Assembly (NCBI GenBank): GCA_903813345.2
Contig: CAIIXF020000009.1
Coordinates: 30,168,740-30,232,739, forward strand
DNA from: Owenia fusiformis
Lineage: Eukaryota > Annelida > Polychaeta > Sabellida > Oweniidae
Direction of reading: 5' to 3'
DNA: 64,000 nt
Of the stretch, positions 34,801-46,800 are shown piece by piece (position 1 is the first letter of the stretch; every line of letters starts with the position of its first letter). The translations under genes were made by a program, and so were the position numbers. The notes beneath the pieces were generated by a model. It did not search any database. It saw only the letters and a program-made list of their open reading frames with translations, and was not told where the DNA came from.

Positions 34801-37800
34801 CCCTTATCTAAATTTTTATTGAAATAATATCGATCCTGATAAGCTGCTGTTCAAGCAGCAACTGGTGGTCACACCAACTTCTAAACATCAGCTGTAAATC
34901 TGTACAATTATATGATATAAAGCTTAAATTTCTCAGGTAACTCCAGAATTGAATTGTCTTTAAAATGAGATATGACACACCATGTGACATTAAGTACTTA
35001 AGTAGAGGGGGATGCCGTTGTTTTTTGACACCCTGTACATTTAATTTGACTGGAATGTTACATTTTAACATATATTCTTTTAAGTGGTTGTTGTTGGTTA
35101 TGTTGTATAAGTACTGGCATGAAATTAATTTAGTCAATCATTGGGCACTTAAAGCTTTGCATAAGAGCCACCATGATGACCATTGTTATCCCCTGTTATC
35201 GCCCCTCTTTCAGAATTGACCTTCAAATATTTACAAACATGGATGGTACATTGGGATTGCATATATGTGCTTTATTGTAAGGTGAAAAAATCCATAGACC
35301 TTTCCATTTAATCCAGATGTCTTGTATCAAAACACTAATTAAACAAAACTAATATACACTGGCAGATTTTTGAGTGGGCCTAGAAAAAAAATTGGGCCAA
35401 AAAATACCTTAAGACTCCAAATAGTGGGCCTTTTGGCTATTATTTGACCTTTTAAGTCCTTATTTTATAATTTTAGGCCAAATTTTAGGGGCCCAAAAAT
35501 TGTGGAATTTTTTATCAAACCTAAAATTTGCCCCCCCCCCCCTTGTTGGTTCCCAGATCAGTCCTTGATATAGGTATCAAGCATCAGCTTTAGTATATTA
35601 ATTTTACAATACTTTGAACTAAATATCTAAGTGCAATGCAAAGAGGAAGATTCAAAGATTTTCTTTCAAACAAAGTCAGCAATAGTGATATATAATTACA
35701 AAAACAAGAAAGAGTGTGCATCGATAAAACATATTGACGTCTGAATTGCAGATTAAAACTTACACTTGTTGAATACACATGCAACTCTGCAACAATCTCT
35801 ATAACATCCAGTACTGATTAATATAATTGATAAATATTCAGTCTTGTGAAAACACTTGATGAACAGTGGATTTGTCTTGATTAAGAGTAACATATACGAG
35901 GGTTGATCATGAATAAATTGAAAAATAAAAACATTAGAGAGAAATTATGAGAACTTTATGATCACCCCTCGTATATATGGGTACATGTAAAGATTGTCAA
36001 AGCTAATTTAATGTCTGGTTGATGTATGAATTAACCTCAACAGAGCATGTTGGATTGGTTTTTGCAGGCCATGTGAAGAAATTATCAACAAATAATGAAA
36101 TGCTTATACCAATGGGCTCCTTTATACTTCTTTTTCATCAAGAATTATAATTCTTTCACTTCTGTACCCAGTTGAGAAAAATCTTAACAAACATTGATAC
36201 AAGTTTGCATCTTGTTTATTTTAGGCTGTAGACAGAGATGAAGGGAACTTTGGTCGAGTGCAATACCAGAAGAAGACAGAATCCGGGCAAAGTAATTCTT
36301 TCTTCCATATTGATCCTACTAATGGAATGATTCGCAACGTAGCTGAGTTTGCCAGTTCAGATAATAATACTCAAAGGTTCCATATTGTAGCATATGACAA
36401 CCCAGGAAATGGCACAGACAAGCACAAAACTGAAGGGGAAGTTATTGTAAGTAAAGGCTTAACATTTCTAAGTTCTAGCTTAATTCCAGGAAATCTCAAG
36501 ATTTCAAAAATTTATTTACATTTAGATTTAATATTATAGATATTCATATTTTTATTTGGAACTTACACATTTCCGCACTTTGAATCTTTAATAACTTTAC
36601 TTTTTTAAAGTACAGGGTGACACAAAAGTGCCATGCACTAATTTTGGAATAACTTTATCAATGATTAAAGAATCTTCATGATTATGTATGTGTAGATAGT
36701 GTTCCTATGAAAGATTGGTATGAGAGCATACCTGGAGGGAAACTGTGATATCTCTAGATCTCAAAGTTATTGATGCTATACAAGTACAACAATCTTTTAT
36801 GCATCTGATACACTCTACACAAAAAAATCATGAAGATGCACCGATTATTGAGAAAAAATTAGTTAGTTAGTCATTTTAAAGTGTCACCCCGTACCTGTAT
36901 AAATAAAGTTTAGAAGAGAACACATGAAGTTGATAAGACAATCATTTCCATTTTGAATAGTATTGAGTATTTCTTTCCCTCAATAATGTTCCCATCCTCA
37001 GATGTGACTTTTAGTAGTCCTATAGGACACGATTCATGATGTATCATCAAAAATTATTAAAATACTATATTTTAAGATTCAAAATATTCAAAAATGAGAC
37101 AGTGTTTTTTGAAGGTTCTCAAACTAGATATGATTCTGCCTGGCACAATTCCTAAGCCATGACGAAAGATATTTAGAACCGATGCATCATATATGCATTT
37201 GTAATATTAATGATTTAATATTAAGACTTGTAAAGCTCAGATTTGTAGTGATTGTACTAATAAGAGAAATGGTGTATACTGTATGTTTGTAATTATTATT
37301 GTTTTAAGATAAGAATAACATTAATAAGCTCAGATAACATTATTAGTTTTTTAGTGATTGTTGCATGATATCTCACCTTACCAAAATTCCTTACAAAGCC
37401 TTTGTAACGTTTCACTCCTTATGACTTGCTTACATTAGCAATGCTTTAGTATTATGAAGTGTAGAAGATTTACATCAAATTCTCCTGATGGTGGTTATGC
37501 CTAGGTCACATTTGCTCCGATTCATCATCTGGCGCTCAGCCGATAGTAGTGTTTTGTTTAAAACTGATCAACTTGCTTCAAATGTACCAAACTTTTTTTT
37601 AAATCCTGTCTCAGGAGTTCACATCTGACCTCAAATTTGAGATTTGACATTCAATTTTGAACAAAATACTCAGTAGGCCAAGCGCCAGTTGATGAATCGG
37701 AGCAAATGAGACCTAGGTATAGAGACTGAATAAGGATTTTAAATAATTTTGTCTTTTTCAGATCAACCTGATCAGTGATGAACATAGATTTGTGTTGATG

Positions 37801-40800
37801 GTTGATGAATCTTCAGATGAGGCATATGAACATAGAGATGTTATCCTGAGGTGAGATATTGACTTTATATTCAGATCACAATCACATGCACTTACTCTCT
37901 ATGATAACGCAATGAACCTGGCAGACCGAGCTCCATCAATTACATCATAAAGTAATAGCTCAAGCTTGGATTAAGGTTGGCCAGGTTGAATGGTTTGTTT
38001 GCCAATGATGCCAGTGTGCAACAATAAACATGAGATCTCCATATGCTATTCAGCCACTGAATCTGTATTATTCTACTTGTCCATCCTTCAAGATTTATAA
38101 ATTAAGTGACTCCAATCAGAGACATATAAAACAAATGATCCTTACTTGTTAAATGTATGTTAACATTGTATAACCCAAAAAAGATTTTGCTGTCTATTTT
38201 TCTAATTTGGTTTGACTTTACTATACTGTACATATTTTAGTAACTCTATTGCTCTTGATTCAGTTCATGAGTACTGTACATGTTTGCAATTATACATACA
38301 TGTATATGAGAAATTGAGATAAAAATACAGTATGGAGCAATTGATATTTTGACTTGGGGATATTATTTTTATTTCAGACTTGTGTTCCTCTTTGTGTAAT
38401 TTCTACTTATCTGATATTCAGTGCAAAGCCCCAAAAGTAGCATGTTATATTATTGTTCATTATATACTTGTATTATATACTAAAGAACATGTTTATTATG
38501 TTTTGTCTGCATATAATTATAGGTCCCTCCAAGAGGAGACAGGGATGATTCCAATAATTGAAAAGATCCAGGCTAAACGTACCCAAGATAATGGAAGAAC
38601 AACTGTAGATACAGAGAAGTATGTTCCTAAGTGATTGCTCTGTACAGGCCCATAGCCAGCTTTTGCCAAGGGGGGTTCACTTTTTAAAAAATTCACTTTT
38701 GACAATTTTGGTCCAAAAATGGCCAAAATCACTTTAAAAAGTGTTCAAAATGGTGAAAACTGCATGATTTTGAAAGAATTTTTGGCTATGGGCCTGTTGT
38801 ACATTTGGTGTAATTACTGTTATGTCACTTCTTGTTGCTCGTATTGGCCGAGTCTGTTTAATGTTCTTTTATATGAAATTAAACTTTATTAGAAATATAT
38901 ATATGTTTACTTAAATAAACTATTTTAAACATATACGAGGGGTAATCAATAAGTAATGGACGCTTTTTTACACAGATGCCTATTATACACCAATCCCTTC
39001 GATTTTCTTACCAGTGATACATCATTCAATTATCTATCAACTCTGAAGATTTGAAGACAAAATATAAAATACATGTTGATATATCCTTATTTCCGTGAAG
39101 GAGGTACAGGTACCCCGGGACCGACATTTACGTCACATATTCAGGTTTTAGCCAGTTTGGAAAATTTCAGTTAGATTGGAACTTTTTATATGCAAGAAGT
39201 GTTGTGTTGTTTGAAATTTTTTGCTTACTGGTAACACATAAACAGAAAGTATTGTGATGTTAGAGTGGTGTATGGAAGGGGTTTGCAGGTCAATTTGAGA
39301 AGGCATTGTGGAAGAAAGGGGTGGTGAGAGAAGGGAACACCCTACTCCATAGGACAATGCACCTGCCCACAGATCTCAAAATGTTCAGAAAACAATATCA
39401 CTGGACCTCAAAACTGAGCCCTTGGCCAATGCTACATCTTGTCCATATGTGCTCACATGTGACTTGTTCATTTCTGTACTACTTATTTCTATAGAGAAAG
39501 GACGCAGGTTTATTGACATTGATGAAATAAAACAACCCATGCAACTGCATCTTACTACCATGTCAGAGAATGGATTCAGCCTTGTCTCACAATCTTGAGT
39601 TAAGAGGATGAGGAATTGTATACATGTAGCACTTGATGGAACCTATTTAGAGGGCCCTGTGGAATGAATGTGGCATGAATACCATATAGTGATGATAAAA
39701 TATTCAAAATCAACTATGGCATAACAAAATGGGGTAATTCATGACCATAATGGTTTGTTTTGTTCAGCCTGCATTCAAGTGCATTGCATGTTAAACAAGC
39801 TAAAATAGCTTCAGAATATGTGACGTAAATGTCGGTCCCGGGGTACCTGTACCTCCTTCACGGAAATAAGGATATATCAACATGTATTATATATTTTGTC
39901 TTCAAATCTTTAGAGTTGATAGATTATTGAATGATGTATCACTGGTAAGAAAATCGAAGGGATTGGTTTATAATAGGCATCTGTGTAAAAAAGCGTCCAT
40001 TACTTATTGATCACCCCTCGTATATGTTTACTTTTACATGTATTCCAATTAAAAGTAAATATGCAAGTTACATCAGCCTGTGCTAAGGGGTTTGTGTAAA
40101 AAACTGAGTGACCGGGTAGCCGAATGGCTGGGTAACCAGGTACTTAACATTCCTTGCAGGGTTAGCAACTTTCAAAGTTGCACATTTGTAGACTACACTT
40201 TAATATTTTCACGTTATCATTTTACCAAGAACCTGTAAGAGACTGAATTTCGGAAGTCCTAGGTAGTTTTACACAGTTTACACAGTTTGCTTGATTGGTT
40301 GTGTCACTGGTACGTTGATTGGGATGTCAGTTGGGCGTTTTGAGGTAAAAATGAAAAAATCAAATTCCTAACCCTGGTAGGAAGGTAAGGTACCCAGTCA
40401 CCTGGTTACCCAGTCACCAAGTTTTTTACACAAACCCTGTGCTAAGTCGGTTTTAAACAGCCAGAAACCACCTTTATATGCATGGCAACAAAATATTGCA
40501 TTTCATTTATTTCACAATACTTCAATGAATAAATAAACAATGAAATGGCTTGTTTTACAGAACTGATGTGTGGTTTGTTCTAACGAATGTGACAGATTAC
40601 AGTTTGGTTGGTAGGGACAGCAATGTCGTACAAACGTAAGTGTGTATGCAGTTAGCAACATTTTGGAGAGGAAATATAAAACATGGATAACTCTAACAGC
40701 TGAGGCTAACTATGAAGGGTCAATAACTGAAATCCACATGAAGAATATTCCAGATTGTTTTTTAATATGCATGGCAACAAAATATTGCATTTCATTTATT

Positions 40801-43800
40801 TCACAGTGTAGTCAATACGCACATTTTTGTAATTATTTTATGTAGTAAGTTTTTATTTTCAATATATATATTAATCAGATCAGAACTTTCTATGAATGTG
40901 AGATTGCCAAAAAATTTCAGTCTTCAGTTAGGGGGGGGGGTCTTATTGTGCCATAAATAAGCCAAAAAATAAGATTTATTTTGAATTTTACCAAAACTGT
41001 TGCAACTTCCTTCAAAAATGAGCTAGAAGCTTCAAATAAAAAGCATTTTAAAGATCTTAGTTTTCTTCTGCTTTGTCATGTTTTCATTTTTATTGGTAAT
41101 GGGGGGTGCACCAATCGCACCCCCTGGCTATGCTTATGTTGTTCTCGGTGCACTCTGTACTCAAAGTAATGGAGTAAATTGCACCACCTGGTTCATTTGC
41201 TTTACTTAGTAGTTGGTAATTGTCTAGTATGTAATATATGCACATGTACAATCCACCTTTTACACTTGGAAAATATGAAATACATGTGCAAATTAAAGTA
41301 TACTTCGCTTATGTTTTGCCTCTTTACAGACATTTTATATCACTCTCATTGACCCATCACATCCCATCAAGAATAAGTCACACTAGAGTTCACTTTGAGA
41401 AATTCGAAAATTCAATTAAATTAATTTAAACTAATTAATACTTTGTTGCTATTTTAGCATTATCGAGTCCAAACTGAAGCTGATCGAACAAAGTATGGCG
41501 AAAAAGGGTGTATTTATTGATGGAATCCGTGGCCCCTATGATGAGCCTAACACTGGCATGATTGTAATGAAGACTTATGAAAACTACTCCTGGGGACCAT
41601 GGGCTGCCTTAATTGCCCTGGCCTGCCTGATCATTCTGTTCTGTATAATTGGAATTATTGTGCTCTGCATCAGTTGGGCTAGGTATGTATAGAAACCGGT
41701 CTAAGAGAGTATCATTCACATTTCTGTATTTAAATCTAGGATGTGCTCATAGTAATTTAGTATCTTAAAATGTATTTTTGAGCATACTTCTTATAGCTAC
41801 ACAAAATGGTATTTGTTGATTAATTATTTCATATTTTAATTTTTTATTCCTTGACGTGACTGTATAACCTGCCCCACCCTACCCAAACTCACCAACTTAA
41901 TTTTATTATAACGTTATAACATGAACATTTGTAGATTAATCAAAATGTCTCTAAGGAACATTTACTGAAACTTTCATGGAAAAATATCAATTATTGATAA
42001 AATTAGAGCATATAGTGCATTACTTCTGGGACAACCCTCGTAGTATGGAAAAATACAGCAAGATCAGATGATTTCATTATGTCAATGTTGTGTTTTTCAG
42101 ATACCAGAGGGCGCTTAAGAGGTACCATCATTCGGAGCGTACAGTCATGGTTGTCCCAACATATGAACCAGAATATGCGATTGCACCTCCCAGTTACCAA
42201 AAGGAATTTGAAACACAGGTTTGTAGTTAAATTAGAGTATTGAATAATGTGTCTTTCAGACTGTATTGTCCATTATGTCACCACCAAAATGTGGTGACAT
42301 ATTGTTATGGTCTCCATTCTTTTGTGATGGTGGTTGGCATCTATAACGAATTCTTACAACTCCCAATAACTCAACAAATACAGTTTTAAGATTGACTTCA
42401 GTTCTTTTCAAAATCATCTACAAGTTATCAGAAGTTCAAATCTGACTTTAAAGGACCACATGCACTCTCCATTGGGATCTCCCCATGAGAAAAAAATAAT
42501 TCATTTGATTTTTCAAAATGAGTATTCTGCTTTAATTATTACATTTATATGCACACTAGTATCTTGTTGACCTATATTCAGCACTGTATTGATGTATAGT
42601 CCACTTATTAGGGTCATAATTCAATCATGAAGTGTAGAGGCATAGATTCCAAACCAGGAAGTATTTTTGTGTCTTTCAAAATCCATTTGCATTCTACACA
42701 TCCCTACATCTTATCCGAATATGTTACTACATAATGAAATATCAGAGATCACGGTAGACGTTCGCCAATCGCGAATTTTCGAAAGAGGTGGCGAAAAATA
42801 TGTAAAGGTATTTCGCAGTTATGGCGAATTAGAGGTGTCACGGTTTCCTGATATTGGACCGCATTTCGGTCCAGATGCTTCGGTTCGGGACATGGGACAG
42901 AAAGGGTTAATATCGGTACATAGATTCCTTCCCTAAAATGCATAAAAACGTGTATAAATAGCGAGGAACACCTCCGATTTCGTTCTGAAAAATTAAATAT
43001 TTTCACTTACCTCGTACCTAGATTACACTTCTTTGCATTGAAAAGTGTTATTAACGGACCCGCGATTTCAGGTAGATGGTAATGCTTGTTCGTAAATTTC
43101 TTGATCGTCGTTCGCAAATCGAGTGCATTATCAGTATGCCGGATGTAGGAAAGAAATTGAAAAATCAAGCCGGCATCTGAGTCGAAAAAGTCGGCAGTTT
43201 GAAAGTATTTATTTTTGGGACTCCAATATCACAAGGCAAACGAATTGGTGATATTACACCATGCAGACTATGTGAAATGCCAATCACATTCTCGGCAGAT
43301 GCTTTACATTCTATTTTAATGGACGTTTTTTTATTTCTGAATATGATTTTGAAAAGTGAAACTGAAAGTGAAACTGTCATCATCAGACATTGCATCATTT
43401 TCAGTGTTCTGTCCCGTCCCGTCCCGAAAGTACCGTGTCGAGACCATTTGAACCGTTCCGTACCGTCCGAAATTTTCTTGGACCGTGACACCTCTATTGC
43501 GAATTCCCTTTTTTACGTTTTTTCAAAATGGCTAATTCATATTTTGGTTGGCTAAAAAATTTTTGGAAGATTTAGCCACAATGGCTAACAAGTTTTTTCA
43601 ACTATAGTGATCTCTGGAAATATATACCAAATATTCCATTCTATTGAGGTGAATACATGTTCATCTTTCCCTCAGTATATTTCCCACAGCCCGAAGGGCA
43701 AGGGAAATATACCTGAGGGAAAGATGAACATATATTCACCTCAATAGAATGGAATATTTGATTTATTATATCATTTGAATGTTCTACAAATTAAGTGTAT

Positions 43801-46800
43801 TTCTTGTAACCATTTAATGCATAGATACAATACACGAGCTCATCAGAATAACCACTCTAACTACAGCCACTCTTAGATGCAAGATATTGCCATCTTTCAT
43901 CCTCAAAAGTCACACGTGCAAGATGACTTGTGACATCACTGGTTTATAAACATCAAGAACATGGCAACGGATGCACAATTGCTATGAGTACCCATGCTCA
44001 TACTACAAATATAAGCTGTGACATCATAACAATGAAGTTTTGTTGCCTTGCGTATCCAAGTATTTTCTACAATATTGTTGTGACGTCATAACAAAAACAT
44101 AACATCCAGGACTTTTAATTTTTTTAATCATGTGATCTGTTCTTATCCAATGAGAAAACGAGAAACATTTCAATGATATAATAAAATAGTATATTCTTTG
44201 GTTTTACAAAGTTGTATGATTTTTGATAAGTGTAAAAGTTGTTTTTGGAGCATTTTTCTATAGCCATTTTGTAGGGAAAAAGATGATGAAAAAATGTACA
44301 ATCTTTTAATTTTAAGTTTGACTTGAATCGATTGCAAACTTCATATTTGCACATTTGATGAGATAAACCATTTGTGTCATATTGTGAAATTATTAAGTTT
44401 GCAATTGATTCAGGTCATAGTGTATTTTTGGTATTTTTGTGATAATCAATGGAAACCAATGGCCTCTGTTGGCATTTGCTGATATCCTCATCTTAAGTCA
44501 ATGATGCACAGCCCCATGTAAGTCAATACAACCTTACTGATCTAAATGGCCTATGTGTGCCCGAGCACTTTGATATTTTCCAAAGAATTATATGACATAG
44601 GCTATTCTTCATGTTACATATAAGAATTATTCATTTTGACCATAGGGGTATTTGCCAATAAATGCACCTCTTCCTTTAAGATTTGACCTTCCATGACCTT
44701 CTCACTGTCAAAAAACGTTCTAAATTTTCTTTTTTCAACTTGACCAAATTTCTTTTTCAAAATCGTCTAAAATTTCTCAGAAGTTCAAATCTGACTTTAG
44801 ATTTGACCTTCAATGACCTTCTCCAGGTGAAAAAAGGTCTTATTTTCAACTTGCTTTTTTCAAAATCATCTACAAGTTCTCAAAAGTTCAAATCTGACTT
44901 AAAGGGGTATTCCTTGCCAGACCATCTCTCTCCTAATATGGTAGCTATAACCATATACATACTTTGCAAGTTTATCAAAAAACAGAAAAATGTTTTGAAA
45001 TGGTCAATATTGATCACTTAAAAATGTAGTGCTCAATTCCAGTAGGCTGCCATCTTTTAAAATTTCACTCAGGAAGTGATGTCATCGACTCTCAACTTTG
45101 CATATAACATTAGGCAAGGAGCTATTAGAATTACTAAACCAGCTGAATATTTTTTTCAATTTGGTCTATGATTAAAATCCTTTTGATGATCTCTTCTTTA
45201 GTTCTAAGTTGACAACTCCTGAAAATATTTTTACACAGAAGATAAGGGCTTCTTGTTTAGAAGTGATTTTGTACTTCTTTCCTATACTGTAATAGACAAG
45301 GTTATAACAGGTGAGAGTCGATGACATCACTTCCTGAAAGAAATCTGAAAAGATGGCAGCTTACTGGGAATGAGTACTACATTTTTAAATGATCAATATT
45401 GACCATAAGAAAAAATTTCTCGTGTTTTGCTAAATATGTAAAGTATACATATGATTGTAGCTACCATATCAGGAGAGAAATAGTCTGCCAAGGAATGTTC
45501 CTTTAAGATTGAACACAAAATACCAGAGCAACTAGGTGGTGACATTCTGTCATGGTATGACATTTCCAAGCATATTGTTCATATTGAAAATATTAGTTCA
45601 AAATTTTATTTTTCTAATTTCTCAAAACTGACATTGGAGACATAAATCATTCTGACCAGTATGACCACAAATGAGGTTCCTACCCATAATCCTTGCATTG
45701 ATTCATAATTATGTAAATTTAGAGTCTTGCCATGTATGTACCAGAGGAGCCCATAGTTGATCTTGGAGAAGTTAACATGACACTCACCACACATGAAGGG
45801 GTGCTGTCTGGAGAGGCCACACGTAAAGATATGGTCATTGAATCAGCCCCAGGTGTAGTCTCCGGACATGGTGGAAGTAAGTTATACTAGACAAATATTT
45901 TTTGACCTCTGATATGGCTTTATTTGTTAGAGTCGTTTATATTAATGAACATGATATTTGATTTAAATGCTTCCACTTCTTTGCTTTTTGTTCAAAATTG
46001 TATTCACATATTGCTTCAATTTTTTAGACAAGTAGTCTTGTATGGTATCTGCTTAAAGTTATCACTACATATGCTTTGCAATTCACCATGCTTGACTTAA
46101 CACATATGCAGAATATCCTATATCTGCATCTGCTTCACTTCTATATAATGGGACATATAGGCAAAGGTCCTGAGGGCAAAGCAAGAATGATTGTGTCAAG
46201 TGCCACTAGCACTCTTTGATTAAATAAGTCAGCATCATATGGATGTGATGAGTACATGCATTACATCAGTGGTAATAACCATACACTGTACCAAACTAGT
46301 ACAAATCACCAGTGAATACACATGTATTTTGGCCAATATATGATATGTTCCATCTATTTACATGGGTCAATTACCCTGTAGGACATTTTCTTGGAGCTCT
46401 GTGCTAGAACGTACATGTACAACCTTTAGTACAATAAGTTGGTGTTATTTATTGTGTAATTTACCTCAAGTAACACTGATGCAAACATGTGGCCCACCCT
46501 CCCTAGTGGCACAGTATGTAGGCTTCCTCCAAGTAGTACATGTTTAAACACATCTATGTATGTAAGCATTTACTTCCAAAAAAAATAGTCATTAAAAAAA
46601 ACCGGGCACTCAATTGTTACGCTGGATTAAAAAAGGATTAGCAGTCCAATAAAAATTTAGGTAATAAAGAGAGGGGAAGGAAGGAGGAGGAGAGAAGGGG
46701 TGAGGGGGGGGGCAGAGGGAGACAAATCAGCTGAACGAGCCAGAATGAGGATTAGACATAAGACTTAGACATTAACCAGATATTTACCAGAATGTACTTG

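Noticed and set aside
39306..39494. 62-codon open frame in the mariner remnant
   Set aside because: The transposase motif DNAPAHRS is in a different frame; this frame is a by-product of decay.
43165..43555. Open frames of 108 and 118 codons on opposite strands
   Set aside because: Both lie inside the MITE at 42832-43494, lack recognisable motifs and overlap each other.
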